DNA of 64,000 nucleotides from Fontibacillus panacisegetis (GCF_900102215.1 NZ_FNBG01000024.1:1-64000), one strand, 5' to 3'. Counted from the first letter of the stretch, positions 8,709-18,293 are shown. The notes: generated from the sequence alone by a model not told the origin. A program made the numbers and translations.

Positions 8709-9000
8709 GCGACAATCTCCATGCTGACAATATCAGCGGTCAGTTCTTCCAAGCACATTTTCTGAATTGTTTTCATTTCTGTCATCTCGTTTCAACTCCA
8801 TAGATTTATTTGTCCTGCAATCTATCAGTGATTACGGAATAGCTGAACACTCTCCTCTCGTTTCTGAATGCAAAAAGGACACTTAACATCACCATTCGGT
8901 GAGATCAAGTGTCCTAAGTTTAGGTTTACGAAGTTTCCTGACAGCATCAGTCGCTGCTTGCAAACCCAGTATTGCATAAGCTTCTCTGTTTGGTCAAGAA
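8709..9000 (-). mobile_element. IS-associated small-ORF remnant
   Basis: Two short minus-strand frames lie here: one starting at 8785 (MTEMKTIQKMCLEELTADI), which runs into the RHS remnant and becomes a chimera, and one at 8825-8977. They resemble small passenger ORFs of IS66-type elements. With the IS66 end at 7863-8147 they may be the two ends of one element whose middle was lost or replaced. No terminal repeats were identified. Confidence 0.35.
8825..8977 (-). CDS. Small CPFC-motif ORF
   Basis: A 50-residue frame starting MQYWVCKQRLM, with a GHLISPNGDVKCPFC segment and a charged end. The single CPFC pair suggests half of a zinc ribbon. No good ribosome binding site was checked in detail, and coding status is uncertain; it is probably a passenger of a decayed insertion sequence. 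Confidence 0.35.
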   Translation of the reverse strand: MQYWVCKQRLMLSGNFVNLNLGHLISPNGDVKCPFCIQKREESVQLFRNH

Positions 9001-9104
9001 CAATCTGCTACTGTCTCCGACGAGACAGACGATGAGAACCACGAGCTTTGCGGCGCCTGTCTCGGTGTCCCATATACCTCGCTACGTCTGAACTGTTATA
9101 CACC

Positions 9105-9300
9105 TGATTCTCACGTTATGCCGTCAACTTGATTCATGTTAAATTTTCATATTCATGAGTTCTGTGTAAGTCACATTAAGAATCACATACATGAGGTTCT
9201 GCGTAATCAATTTTCCGACTTCATTACCGACAACAATTACCTGCATGAGCTTCTGTGTAATTCACCATGACTTTTTACCATCATTGAGTCTCATGTAAGC
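9105..9300. repeat. Degenerate CATGAG..TTCTGTGTAA repeats
   Basis: CATGAG followed by TTCTG(T/C)GTAA recurs at 9154, 9190 and 9244 with a weaker copy at 9282, all in one orientation and 36-54 bases apart. Related bits (GATTCATGTTAA, GATTCTCACGTTA) lie just upstream. Bases 9000-9314 hold no gene. The repeats may be transposase-binding ends of the decayed element or an unrelated regulatory array. Confidence 0.4.
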
Positions 9301-9314
9301 ACTGGGCAAGACCC

Positions 9315-9605
9315 TTACACTATGTTTAGCTTATTGAAAATATTGCTAGTGATTTTAAGGATCTCTTCGCTTGTTGTATAAACATTGGGATACATGAAGT
9401 GGTCGTCTGCATTTTCCGAAAATCGTGATGCAGTTCGAGCAAGTTCTTCAAATAACTTATCTTCTTCCGCTGTCAAGGAATCATATTCCAGATCATGATC
9501 ATAGGTAATATGGAATTCGTCACAAAATACGGATAAGTTTATTTGATTGTTTTTGAGTAACTGAAGTAACCAATATAACCTGTCTTTTGGAGAGCGCTCG
9601 CCCAT
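9315..9605 (-). CDS. Immunity protein for the RHS toxin
   Basis: A 96-residue acidic protein, FCDEFHITYDHDLEYDSLTA then LARTASRFSENADDH. The size, the order of motifs and a shared run like A-x-RF-x-x-x-AD resemble colicin D-type immunity proteins, but this is only a visual likeness. ATG 9605 is supported by AAGGGGG upstream and starts 10 bases after the RHS stop, so the pair should be co-translated. Location directly after a polymorphic toxin is the main reason for the call. It would bind and block the RHS tip in the producing cell. Confidence 0.75.
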   Translation of the reverse strand: MGERSPKDRLYWLLQLLKNNQINLSVFCDEFHITYDHDLEYDSLTAEEDKLFEELARTASRFSENADDHFMYPNVYTTSEEILKITSNIFNKLNIV

Positions 9606-9615
9606 GGTAACCCCC

Positions 9616-12600
9616 TTATTTTCTTTTTGGAATTGCACTTAACGGGCCAATTGCTTTTCGCGTGTATTCAAAATGGAATATTGTATTTGTCGCCTCATTG
9701 TATAGTACTTCTAGATTATACGACTGTCCATTTTTATACATGACCGTATAGAACATATTGGCGTCACTACCACGCGGGTCGGCATATTTTTCACCATACT
9801 TGATTGCAGATACCATCGTCTGAACGGGGACAAACCTTCCAGGATTGGTCATATGTTCTGCGGTTTTAACTGTAAAATTAAGTCCATCTTCAAGTTTTGT
9901 CAACTTTCCTGCCTTAAATAGTCCAAATGATGCAGTTACGGCTGCCCCCTCACCTGGATGATTTTCAATATAAGTTCCGAGGTCTTCGGTAAATCCTTGA
10001 ATTGCGCTCAATGCAGGGAACATTTTGTGAGCTTGCTTCATAATTTCATCCAAAGGAATCATCTTATCTTTGCTTTGCATGATATCAGCTTCTGAATATC
10101 CAGCTTTTCGCGCATTTTTCCTCAAAGTTTCAGCTTCGGCTGACCAATAATCTCTTTCTGCTTTTGTTGTTGCAGAATGCCACATATTCTTCATTTCATT
10201 AATCGTGTAATTAAATCCTAATTTCTCATTCCAATACCCTGTCGGATCGACATAAATCAAAGGGTTGTTATGCACATACGTATAAAGATTAAGACTTAGA
10301 GGATTATTTATCTGCCCCTCATACGTATCCTTACTTATAAACCGCCCCACTACCGGATCATAATACCTTGCTCGCAAGTAATAAAGCCCCGTCTCTTCAT
10401 CCTGAACTTCCCCTGCGTATTTAAACGCATTGTCTACCCCCTCTTGTTGCTGTAGAATATTCCCCCATTCATCGTACTGATAGTTATTTACTATATTACC
10501 GCTTTCGTCGATAATTTGTACTACATCACCATGTCCGTTGTACAGATAATAGTACTTTTTGTTCGTACTTGCATCTCTTTTAGCAAGCAAGCGATCTGGT
10601 CCCCATACATAGTTAGCTGTCACCTGGTTTGAGGCATTAGCTTCGGAAATAACCTTTCCACCGTTGTTATATGCATATCGGACCTTTTCAACCGATGTTG
10701 GTACTCCGTTTCCTGATTCCGAATTTACAGTCGTAATGGTTTTAGCCAGTCTTAACCCTTGCATTTCATATTCAAATTCAGTTGTAGTATTACCATTAGT
10801 AACCGTCTTGAGTTGATCCCAAATATTGAAGGTATAGTTCTGTTGACCGGATGGATCAGCAAAATTTTCGTCACCATTCAGTGTTTTGCGATTACCTCGT
10901 GCATCATATGTGTAGTCGATGGTATGACCAGAAGGGCGCTTCACTTGAATCAAACGGTTCAAGCTATCATATTTATAGCTCGTTGTACCTGTAGAATCTG
11001 TAATGCTAGTTATGTTACCGTTAGCATCGTAACCATAAGAGTATTCGGATACAACGGTAGTCCCCTTCTTGTTACTCACCTTTAATAGACGACCGATGGC
11101 ATCGTAGGTATGATCCGTGGTGAGTTGACTTCCATCCGAAAGTATAGGATACGTTACTCTTGTTAATTTTCCATCCGGTTCATAACTATACTGGGCGTTT
11201 GCAGTATTCGAAGAAGATACCTGATATGAACCATCAGTCTGTACTCGGCTAATTCGTGTCTTGTCATACGTATAATGAGTAAAATAATCAGATACATCCG
11301 CAACATTCTTCAAGCGGTTCTGGTCATCATATTCATGACGAACTACAGATACAGTTCCATCATATAATATCGCTTTGTATTTTTGTGAGCCATAAATATT
11401 ATAGTCATTATACAGAGTCATATAATTATAGCCATTTCGTACTTCTTGTTGACTTGAGGGTCCAAATATGCTGAACTGATTAGTGTTTTTTAATGTTGTA
11501 GACCCTGCTATTTTAATAATGCCTCTTCCTGTCTCATCATACGCATAGAAAATATAGTTGTTGTTAGGATCCTTACGAATTGAAATTTGACCGAGTGTAT
11601 TTCGTGTGAATACATCCTGATTCGATCCAGTATCAGTACTTGTTGTAAGGAAGCCTGTCTCATCGTAGCTCTTGGATGAAACGTAATTTGTAGTTCCATC
11701 ATTTTGCATTGTAGATTGTAATTGTCCAAGCTTGTTATAATCATATGATGTTGTTTGATTGAGAGCATCCTGAACTGATGTTAGTCTATTCAATTTATCA
11801 TATTGATATCGAGTGATATTCCGGTTTGGATCCGTATAAGTCAATACATTTCCTAGATAATCATAAGTCAAGTCCTCCTGAACGACATTTGCTGTACGAT
11901 TAGGCCAATTTGGATATCCCTTTGAAGTAACGTTTCTACCCCATTGGTCAGAGATAGACTCTAGCACATTTCGTTTTAGACCGTCCTGCGGATTACTTCG
12001 GAATGTGGAAATATCACTAGCAGCTACTAGATAAGATACATTTTTACGATCAATAATGTCATAATCGGTGCGATACAAATTGCCAAACGCATCCGTAGCT
12101 TCGTATCCACGTCCCCAAATATCATACGCTGCTGTTGATACATTTCCACTTGTATCTATTACATAATTAGGTCTAGCCATAAGATCATAATGGTACTGGG
12201 ATAAGATCAATTCACGTCCTGTTATATTATCTAGCTGACCTATCAATACTGCATTTCCAAGTCCATCATAAAATTCGTGCTTGACATTGTCATAACTAAC
12301 TTCATTATCGTTTACACGAGTAGTCCTCGAGTAAGAATCTATCCTGGTTGTAATTAAATATTTATTTATATTATCAAAATAGTCCGGAGTATCATCCACG
12401 ATTTGATCATGATAATCGATAATATCTTCCCTCTGGAATTGTTCTCCGCTCTGGTTATTTGTTATAGGATAGATTGTCTTTGTCAATCTCCCATACACAT
12501 CATATTGATATTGTGTTGTTTTATTGTCTGCATTTGTTTCTGAAGTCATTAGCCCTAATAAGACATCATATGTCCTATTAATTGGAACTTCCTTTAATTG

Positions 12601-14760
12601 ACCAGATTCATTGGTATAATAAGTTTTAAGCAAAGTGGGGTAAAGTTTATACGATCCGTTTTGGCTGAAATAAGAAACTACTTTAGATGTTTTTCCATTT
12701 TCTAATGAAGTTATTACTTCTTCCGTTCTACCATCTGGAGTCTCTGAGAAATTGTAAGTCGTTAATTCACCATTCGCGTTTTTTGAGGACGACAGTCTAC
12801 CATCGGAGGTATAAGTATATTCCTCAGTAAACAAATTATTAGCTGATTGATAGTACTGAACTTTAGAAGGAAGCTTAAAATTACTTTCGTATTCATATGT
12901 TGTTGTAAGCCGTTGTACCTCAGAAGTGTCGCTCAACTGAGCAGCAGTCATTGGACGTGTCTGACTCTGCAAGTCCCCCCAATTATAATAGGAGTACATC
13001 TGATAAAGATTGTTTTCTCTCGATCCACTAGTTACTTTGGTTTCCACTTTAGTCGGCTTATTCTTGAATGTTGCATCATAAGATTGAATAGTTGTTGCAG
13101 TCGTTTCACCATTTAGTGCAATTTGCACTGTAGATAAAAGTTGTTTTTTACCATTAAACGTGTACTTAGTTTTAATACCATCCAAATTTACAGACTCCGA
13201 ACTAAAACGATAAGATTCAGGCATGGATTCTTCAGCGTAATAGGCTCCAAATCCGGTTAAATCGCCCTCATATTTGTAGTTTAGATTAAAGTACGGCCCC
13301 TCAGAATAAAACTCTTTAGTAGAAAAATTGTATTTATTCAGCCCATCAAATCTTTTGGTTACTCTAAACGCCTCATACGCTCCTTCTCCTCCCCAATTCC
13401 TTGGGGTAACATTATACTCATAAAAAGAAGTCGAATGAGGATACATTGCATATTGCAATAAATAAACTGCTGTTCCGGCTGAATTGTTTAAATTCTTGCT
13501 ACTTGGATTAAATTTTTCTGAAGCTAAAAAATATTCATAGATTGTGCTGTATCCACTTATATCAGTTACACTAAAAAGTTTCGGCTCATATCGCTTTCCA
13601 ATCAATGCCCCATTGCTGTAGATGCTAACTTCTTCTCGTTTTTTTGCATATACAATGGTCTTCTTATCAGTTGTTGATGGATGACTTACAGTAACCGTAA
13701 TATTCTCTGTCATGTTATGAGTATCAAAATTCGGATCGCTAAGTTTAGTTTCATAGATAAAATCTACATTTCGGCCAATAGAATCAACAATTTTGGAGAT
13801 CACTGGATAGGATATTCCATTCATCTGTCTGTTGATATGTGTAAACTTTATCTCATTACCAAATCGATCCTTTACCCCCAAAAGCCTACCATCACTACCA
13901 AAGTAAGTCTTCTCTTTATTCTGATCTATCAACATATATGCTGAGTTTATCTGGCCATTTGAGTAACTAGAATCTCTCAACATCTCGACATCAGTTCGTC
14001 CATAATCCTCTAATTTCCCACGATTGCTTGCATCAAATTTAACTAGATACGCTGCTCCTTTCCCATCGTGATAATGAATATAGTTTTCTTCGATTTGAAG
14101 TGATGGAAAAGTTAATGACCACCCACTCCCAAGATCATATCGTAACCGACTATATGAATTCTCATCTGGATAAATGGTAGTAGTGGTGTTGTACGTGATT
14201 TGAATATATTGAACAGTTTTATATTCTACAGTAAAGTCGATGTATGTGCGTCCACTATCTGGCTGATTACGGAAATAATAATCTGCGATATTATATGCCT
14301 GCTCTATTGTTAAATAATATCCTGGAAAGTAAGTTCCATATTGACTCGCATTACTATCCCAATACAATAAGGTTACATAGTATCCTGTACCATATCCAAC
14401 TAGCTGTGAGGAACTCGAAGTAACCTTGACTCGCTTCGTCCCCACCTCTGCCTGACTGGAGTTGTACAATCTCCCTAAAGTCAAATCGAGTCCATCTTTT
14501 CCCGGCAGATTAAGATCTATTTCCGATAATGTTAGAGTACCACTCGCTGGATCAACAGTTTCAGATACACTGCTGCGATCGGATAACACGGGTTTATTGG
14601 ATTCATTTACTAATTTCGGTGTAACTAGTCCATTTAATACTCTCTCCAGCTGACTATTGTCAATTGCTGCATGAACGCTTGTTGATCCTGCTTGAGAAGT
14701 AATAATAAAAACTAATATCCCTATAATAAAATTTCGAATGAATGACCCTATCTTCCTCAT
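9616..14760 (-). CDS. Secreted RHS/YD-repeat polymorphic toxin (WapA-like)
   Basis: A 1714-residue secreted protein. Residues 1-32 form a signal peptide ending near VHA. Then follow an N-terminal region with DLTLGRLYNSS, a long series of YD repeats (for example GRLTKTIY, NRLTSVQDALNQTTSYDYN) that form the RHS shell, and the conserved core ending YYLRARYYDP, RFISKDTYEG and IYVDPTGYW. Residues from about 1509 are the variable tip. Its last part, HMTNPGRFVPVQTMVSAI to NLEVLYNEATNTIFHFEY, is the probable toxic domain, of unassigned activity. AAGGAG precedes the ATG. It sits 5 bases after the gene at 14766 and is followed by its immunity gene. Role inferred: contact-dependent killing of related cells. 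Confidence 0.88.
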   Translation of the reverse strand: MRKIGSFIRNFIIGILVFIITSQAGSTSVHAAIDNSQLERVLNGLVTPKLVNESNKPVLSDRSSVSETVDPASGTLTLSEIDLNLPGKDGLDLTLGRLYNSSQAEVGTKRVKVTSSSSQLVGYGTGYYVTLLYWDSNASQYGTYFPGYYLTIEQAYNIADYYFRNQPDSGRTYIDFTVEYKTVQYIQITYNTTTTIYPDENSYSRLRYDLGSGWSLTFPSLQIEENYIHYHDGKGAAYLVKFDASNRGKLEDYGRTDVEMLRDSSYSNGQINSAYMLIDQNKEKTYFGSDGRLLGVKDRFGNEIKFTHINRQMNGISYPVISKIVDSIGRNVDFIYETKLSDPNFDTHNMTENITVTVSHPSTTDKKTIVYAKKREEVSIYSNGALIGKRYEPKLFSVTDISGYSTIYEYFLASEKFNPSSKNLNNSAGTAVYLLQYAMYPHSTSFYEYNVTPRNWGGEGAYEAFRVTKRFDGLNKYNFSTKEFYSEGPYFNLNYKYEGDLTGFGAYYAEESMPESYRFSSESVNLDGIKTKYTFNGKKQLLSTVQIALNGETTATTIQSYDATFKNKPTKVETKVTSGSRENNLYQMYSYYNWGDLQSQTRPMTAAQLSDTSEVQRLTTTYEYESNFKLPSKVQYYQSANNLFTEEYTYTSDGRLSSSKNANGELTTYNFSETPDGRTEEVITSLENGKTSKVVSYFSQNGSYKLYPTLLKTYYTNESGQLKEVPINRTYDVLLGLMTSETNADNKTTQYQYDVYGRLTKTIYPITNNQSGEQFQREDIIDYHDQIVDDTPDYFDNINKYLITTRIDSYSRTTRVNDNEVSYDNVKHEFYDGLGNAVLIGQLDNITGRELILSQYHYDLMARPNYVIDTSGNVSTAAYDIWGRGYEATDAFGNLYRTDYDIIDRKNVSYLVAASDISTFRSNPQDGLKRNVLESISDQWGRNVTSKGYPNWPNRTANVVQEDLTYDYLGNVLTYTDPNRNITRYQYDKLNRLTSVQDALNQTTSYDYNKLGQLQSTMQNDGTTNYVSSKSYDETGFLTTSTDTGSNQDVFTRNTLGQISIRKDPNNNYIFYAYDETGRGIIKIAGSTTLKNTNQFSIFGPSSQQEVRNGYNYMTLYNDYNIYGSQKYKAILYDGTVSVVRHEYDDQNRLKNVADVSDYFTHYTYDKTRISRVQTDGSYQVSSSNTANAQYSYEPDGKLTRVTYPILSDGSQLTTDHTYDAIGRLLKVSNKKGTTVVSEYSYGYDANGNITSITDSTGTTSYKYDSLNRLIQVKRPSGHTIDYTYDARGNRKTLNGDENFADPSGQQNYTFNIWDQLKTVTNGNTTTEFEYEMQGLRLAKTITTVNSESGNGVPTSVEKVRYAYNNGGKVISEANASNQVTANYVWGPDRLLAKRDASTNKKYYYLYNGHGDVVQIIDESGNIVNNYQYDEWGNILQQQEGVDNAFKYAGEVQDEETGLYYLRARYYDPVVGRFISKDTYEGQINNPLSLNLYTYVHNNPLIYVDPTGYWNEKLGFNYTINEMKNMWHSATTKAERDYWSAEAETLRKNARKAGYSEADIMQSKDKMIPLDEIMKQAHKMFPALSAIQGFTEDLGTYIENHPGEGAAVTASFGLFKAGKLTKLEDGLNFTVKTAEHMTNPGRFVPVQTMVSAIKYGEKYADPRGSDANMFYTVMYKNGQSYNLEVLYNEATNTIFHFEYTRKAIGPLSAIPKRK

Positions 14761-14765
14761 GATCT

Positions 14766-15653
14766 CTACTCCTTCTCTACCAAAGCTTGTTTACTAGCTT
14801 CTTTGGCAACTTGCAATTGTTCGAGAAGTTCACTTTCAGAAATACCAGTCTCCTTCGCAAGTGCCTGAATTCTTTCAAGAACATCAGGATCTACTGCAGT
14901 TTTGCTAGACTTGCTGTTTTTACTCTGTGCTTGAACTGTTGCCTTAGATTTAAAAGTTACAACTCCTTTTTCTCCACCGTCTCTGTATGCATCCAGCAAC
15001 TCTGTTATTGAGCCCTTACCTAGATCATAAGAAATAAGCAAGACTAATTTCTCGTGATCCGTTAGCTTCTCCTTACTTAACTGGGAATATTGCTCCTGAT
15101 ATTCTTTAGATAATGAACTTAATTGGTTGGCTTCAATTTCTTTAGTAAGCACTGATTCTAGCTCAGCCCACGATTGATCACTACCTTCTTTACGCTCAGC
15201 AATCGTTAATGGATCAATAAGTATCTTATTTGCCAGTTCATCGAGTTGATACAAATCCTCAATAGAGTACCCTTTCATTATTAAGTCTTCCATTTGTTCT
15301 TGAGTTAATTGGAAAAGATCTTTATTTTGCACATCTACAGTTAGAGATTTCGCAATAGATGAATTGACTTGCGGTTGAATTTCTACACTTTCATGAACTA
15401 CTTCTTCTGTTGTACGAAACTCTTTAAAAGCCTCTAAATGTGAATTATCTACTTGATCCTCAAGCACTTTATCTTCTAGATTTGGTACTTGCACTATATG
15501 TTCTGTGGATGGAGCACTACCAAGAGTCATTTCCTGAAAATTCCCAACAATTTCCTCAGCAAATCCCACTGCACCCGGAGTAATTAATGAAACTGCTAAT
15601 CCTAAACAAAGCGGAATCATAATCCATTTTCTATTTCTTTTTTTTCTATTCAA
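14766..15653 (-). CDS. Secreted helper protein of the RHS operon, unknown function
   Basis: A 295-residue protein with a basic N-terminus, a hydrophobic stretch and a likely signal cleavage near GFAEE. The rest is charged, helical and rich in Glu, Lys and Ser, including LFQLTQEQMEDLIMKGYS and a C-terminal ETGISESELLEQLQVAKEA. I do not recognise a domain. TTG 15653 is preferred because GAGGTG lies six bases upstream; a GTG nine bases earlier would place that site inside the coding region. It lies 5 bases before the RHS gene and 27 bases after the CBM/PPC protein gene, so a part in export, display or assembly of the RHS protein is inferred. Confidence 0.7.
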   Translation of the reverse strand: MNRKKRNRKWIMIPLCLGLAVSLITPGAVGFAEEIVGNFQEMTLGSAPSTEHIVQVPNLEDKVLEDQVDNSHLEAFKEFRTTEEVVHESVEIQPQVNSSIAKSLTVDVQNKDLFQLTQEQMEDLIMKGYSIEDLYQLDELANKILIDPLTIAERKEGSDQSWAELESVLTKEIEANQLSSLSKEYQEQYSQLSKEKLTDHEKLVLLISYDLGKGSITELLDAYRDGGEKGVVTFKSKATVQAQSKNSKSSKTAVDPDVLERIQALAKETGISESELLEQLQVAKEASKQALVEKE

Positions 15654-15680
15654 AATGCTCACCTCATAAAATAGAATTTG

Positions 15681-17906
15681 TTATTCTAGTACTGTTTTTT
15701 CTGTGCTTTTATTAAGTAGATTGCCGTTCCGGTCGTATATATATTGAATTTGATATTTGTACAGTCCTTGAAAGTACTCTGTCTTAATTAATCGATTCGC
15801 GTCATCATAGAAATACTGTTTTGTTGATGCAGGTGACACTCTTAATCTATAAGGCTCAAAGCTATAATCTTCACCTTCTGAAGACACCCTGATATAAACG
15901 AAACTTCCGCTAGGCATATACCCTGAAAAATGAACATCTCTACCATCCACTAACTTTTTCACCACACTAGGCTGCATAGAAGAATTAAAAACCTCCACTT
16001 TGTATCTACGGTCTGATGGCGATTGAAGTGTAAAGAAATAAGTTGTGTTCTCAGTAGCTGTAAATTTATAAAAGTCCTTATCCAACTTGCTAGAAATGTA
16101 TGATTCATATTTTTGGGATACGTTTATCGGCGTCGCTGTCTCCGGGGTGTCATTAGGTTCAAAGGTGTCTAAACTAGCTGTAGTTAAATAAAACGCATCC
16201 AGACCCAAAATATAGTTCGAGCTTGCCGTATTTTTGCCCGTAACTTCAAAGCGAATGGTATGAGTTGCTCTATTATCCAAAGTAACCTGTCCGATCTGTG
16301 TATCGATATGTCGTGAGGTTAGATTATATAAATCAAGTGATTGTGCTACTGCTACTCCATCCACTGTTACTTTTGCAATTCCTCGATTGTTGAATTGACG
16401 AATTCTTAGATCAAGTTGATATCTCCCCTGTTCAGCTACAAAAGGAAATTCAATATAATCTCCAACAGCGTTTGATTCGTAGAATGCATGCCGACCTGCA
16501 CTCGATTTACTCTCTTCTTGCATAGTCAGCCTGTCACCTGAATGTGTATATCCGACTAGCTGCTCAAATTCGTAGACCTGCTTTCCCGATAAAGTCGTTA
16601 CATTCACGCTTTGGCTAAATTCAGATGCCACTTGATTCTGACTTATGGATCTAATTTTGAACACATATGATGTCCCTGGAATTAGCCCTGTAATGGTATA
16701 GAAGGTCTTTGTTCCTGCTATCGTTGCTGCCAGAGCATCATCCTGATAAATTTCATATGCATCAATTACTACATCAGGTTCTTGAGTAGGAGCACTCCAC
16801 TCCAAATTGACAGTTGTATCCGACTGTATCCCGGATTTGAAATTCGTTGGTGTCTTAGGAGTCGCATGCACTACTTGTTTCGTTAAATACATCGCATCCA
16901 GACCCAAAATATAGTTTGAGCTTGACGCATTTTTACCCGTAACTTCAAAGCGAATCGTATGAGTTGCTCTATTATCCAAAGTAACCTGTCCGATCTGTGT
17001 ATCGATATGCCGTGAGGTCAGGTTATATAAATCAAGCGATTGTGCTACTGCTACCCCATCCACTGTTACTTTCGCAATTCCTCGATTGTTGAATTGACGA
17101 ATCCTCAGATCAAGCTGGTATATCCCCTGTTCTGCCACAAAAGGAAACTCAATATAATCCCCAACAGCGTTTGATTCGTAGAATGCATGCCGACCCGCAC
17201 TCGACTGACTCTCTTCTTGCATAGTTAGTCTGTCACCCGAATGAGTAAGTCCTTCTAATTGTTCAAATTCATAGACCTGTTTTCCCGATAAAGTCGTTGC
17301 CGCTATAGTTTCGCTAAATTCAGATGCCACTTGATCCTGGGCTAGAGCTCGAATTTTAAACGAATATGTAGTTCCAGGGGATAAACCAGTTACCGTATAA
17401 AATGTTTTAGTTCTACTGACTGATCCGATAACTAGATCATCCTTATAAATTTCGAATGAACCTACTTGAGTAGAATCAGGATGAGTCCATTCAAGGTTAA
17501 CTGTGGTGTCTGAATGAATTCTAGATTTTAGAGCAGTTGGTGCTGCAATGGTAATAGCTCCCTTCAATTGTGCTGGGAGATCCAACAAATCACTTGTTTC
17601 CCCGTCTGATAGTTCTACCTCTTCTTCAAACGACGGTATCTGTTCTTCTTCAGACTGGTCTAACGGTGGAGCCTGTGAGGAATCTGGTTCTATCGGAAAG
17701 TCTGAATTTTGCACCGAATTTGGGTCCGCTTCATTGTCGTCAGATATCTCGTTATTATTACCTTCACTAGTGTTCTTATCTACTTTCTGATTTACGCTTA
17801 AAGTTGTTGCAAGTTTAGACCCATTTGAATCTGCAAATACAGTTGCTTGAAAAATCAGTAAAATAACAACCAACAGATAAATGCTTTTCCTAACAATAGT
17901 CAACAA
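15681..17906 (-). CDS. Secreted FN3/CBM-like duplicate, PPC and YD-end protein
   Basis: A 741-residue secreted protein: signal peptide (about 1-25), acidic low-complexity linker, then twice an FN3-like domain followed by a carbohydrate-binding-like domain, from about residue 112 to 580. The two second domains are almost identical (KQVYEFEQL, AGRHAFYESNAVGDYIEFPF, VTVDGVAVAQSLDLYN). Next is a PPC-like domain starting FEPNDTPETA, and it ends with a YD-type segment, YFYDDANRLIKTEY. The start is TTG 17906 with GAGGAG nine bases upstream. It heads the operon with the RHS gene. I infer a wall or glycan anchor, or a partner that closes the RHS shell. Confidence 0.78.
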   Translation of the reverse strand: MLTIVRKSIYLLVVILLIFQATVFADSNGSKLATTLSVNQKVDKNTSEGNNNEISDDNEADPNSVQNSDFPIEPDSSQAPPLDQSEEEQIPSFEEEVELSDGETSDLLDLPAQLKGAITIAAPTALKSRIHSDTTVNLEWTHPDSTQVGSFEIYKDDLVIGSVSRTKTFYTVTGLSPGTTYSFKIRALAQDQVASEFSETIAATTLSGKQVYEFEQLEGLTHSGDRLTMQEESQSSAGRHAFYESNAVGDYIEFPFVAEQGIYQLDLRIRQFNNRGIAKVTVDGVAVAQSLDLYNLTSRHIDTQIGQVTLDNRATHTIRFEVTGKNASSSNYILGLDAMYLTKQVVHATPKTPTNFKSGIQSDTTVNLEWSAPTQEPDVVIDAYEIYQDDALAATIAGTKTFYTITGLIPGTSYVFKIRSISQNQVASEFSQSVNVTTLSGKQVYEFEQLVGYTHSGDRLTMQEESKSSAGRHAFYESNAVGDYIEFPFVAEQGRYQLDLRIRQFNNRGIAKVTVDGVAVAQSLDLYNLTSRHIDTQIGQVTLDNRATHTIRFEVTGKNTASSNYILGLDAFYLTTASLDTFEPNDTPETATPINVSQKYESYISSKLDKDFYKFTATENTTYFFTLQSPSDRRYKVEVFNSSMQPSVVKKLVDGRDVHFSGYMPSGSFVYIRVSSEGEDYSFEPYRLRVSPASTKQYFYDDANRLIKTEYFQGLYKYQIQYIYDRNGNLLNKSTEKTVLE

Positions 17907-17953
17907 AAATCATCACTCCTCATGAGATATCATTACTAAAATATCAATATTTC

Positions 17954-17982
17954 CCATTAATTCAAATGACTAGTTTTGTCAA
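17954..17982 (-). promoter_or_regulatory. Candidate promoter of the RHS operon
   Basis: On the minus strand TTGACA (17977-17982) is followed after 17 bases by TAATGG, about 50 bases before the TTG start. The -35 is perfect; the -10 is weak. Confidence 0.4.
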
Positions 17983-18048
17983 TATTCGTTGATGTATGTC
18001 TAATACTCATTTTCATTACTAAAGACGTAGTTCATTGCCATCACAAGA

Positions 18049-18234
18049 ATAGGTCTACATACCCTACTCCCAACAATAGCAATGTCAGCATCGATACAAT
18101 GTAACAGCAAATCAAAAACCCCTGCTTCCTCCAACTCTCCAGGAAACAAGGGCGATATCGCTTGGGATGATAAGTATGTCTATGTATGCGTAGAAAAAGA
18201 TACTTGGAAAAGAACAGAATTGTCCTCATGGTGA
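18049..18234 (+). pseudogene. Broken copy of the lipoprotein C-terminus
   Basis: The final frame reads KTPASSNSPGNKGDIAWDDK, YVYVCVEKDTWKR and ends TELSSW before a stop, matching the end domain of the lipoprotein at 5772-6665 almost residue for residue. Upstream the match (TPNNSNVSID, like TPESKLDVNG) is in another frame, so there is a frameshift, and no start or signal peptide remains. It marks the far edge of the RHS island. Confidence 0.8.
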
Positions 18235-18257
18235 TTCAATAAATCTTTTTTAATGGT

Positions 18258-18293
18258 AATAACTCGTAACCGCGTATGGTCGCGAGTTATTTT
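18258..18293. terminator. Bidirectional terminator
   Basis: AATAACTCG and CGAGTTATT form the stem, with TTTTGTATT after it on the plus strand. It overlaps the stop codon of the minus-strand gene at 18287. Confidence 0.65.

Noticed and set aside
18041-18229. 62-residue minus-strand ORF
   Set aside because: It is antisense to the clear lipoprotein C-terminal remnant on the plus strand.
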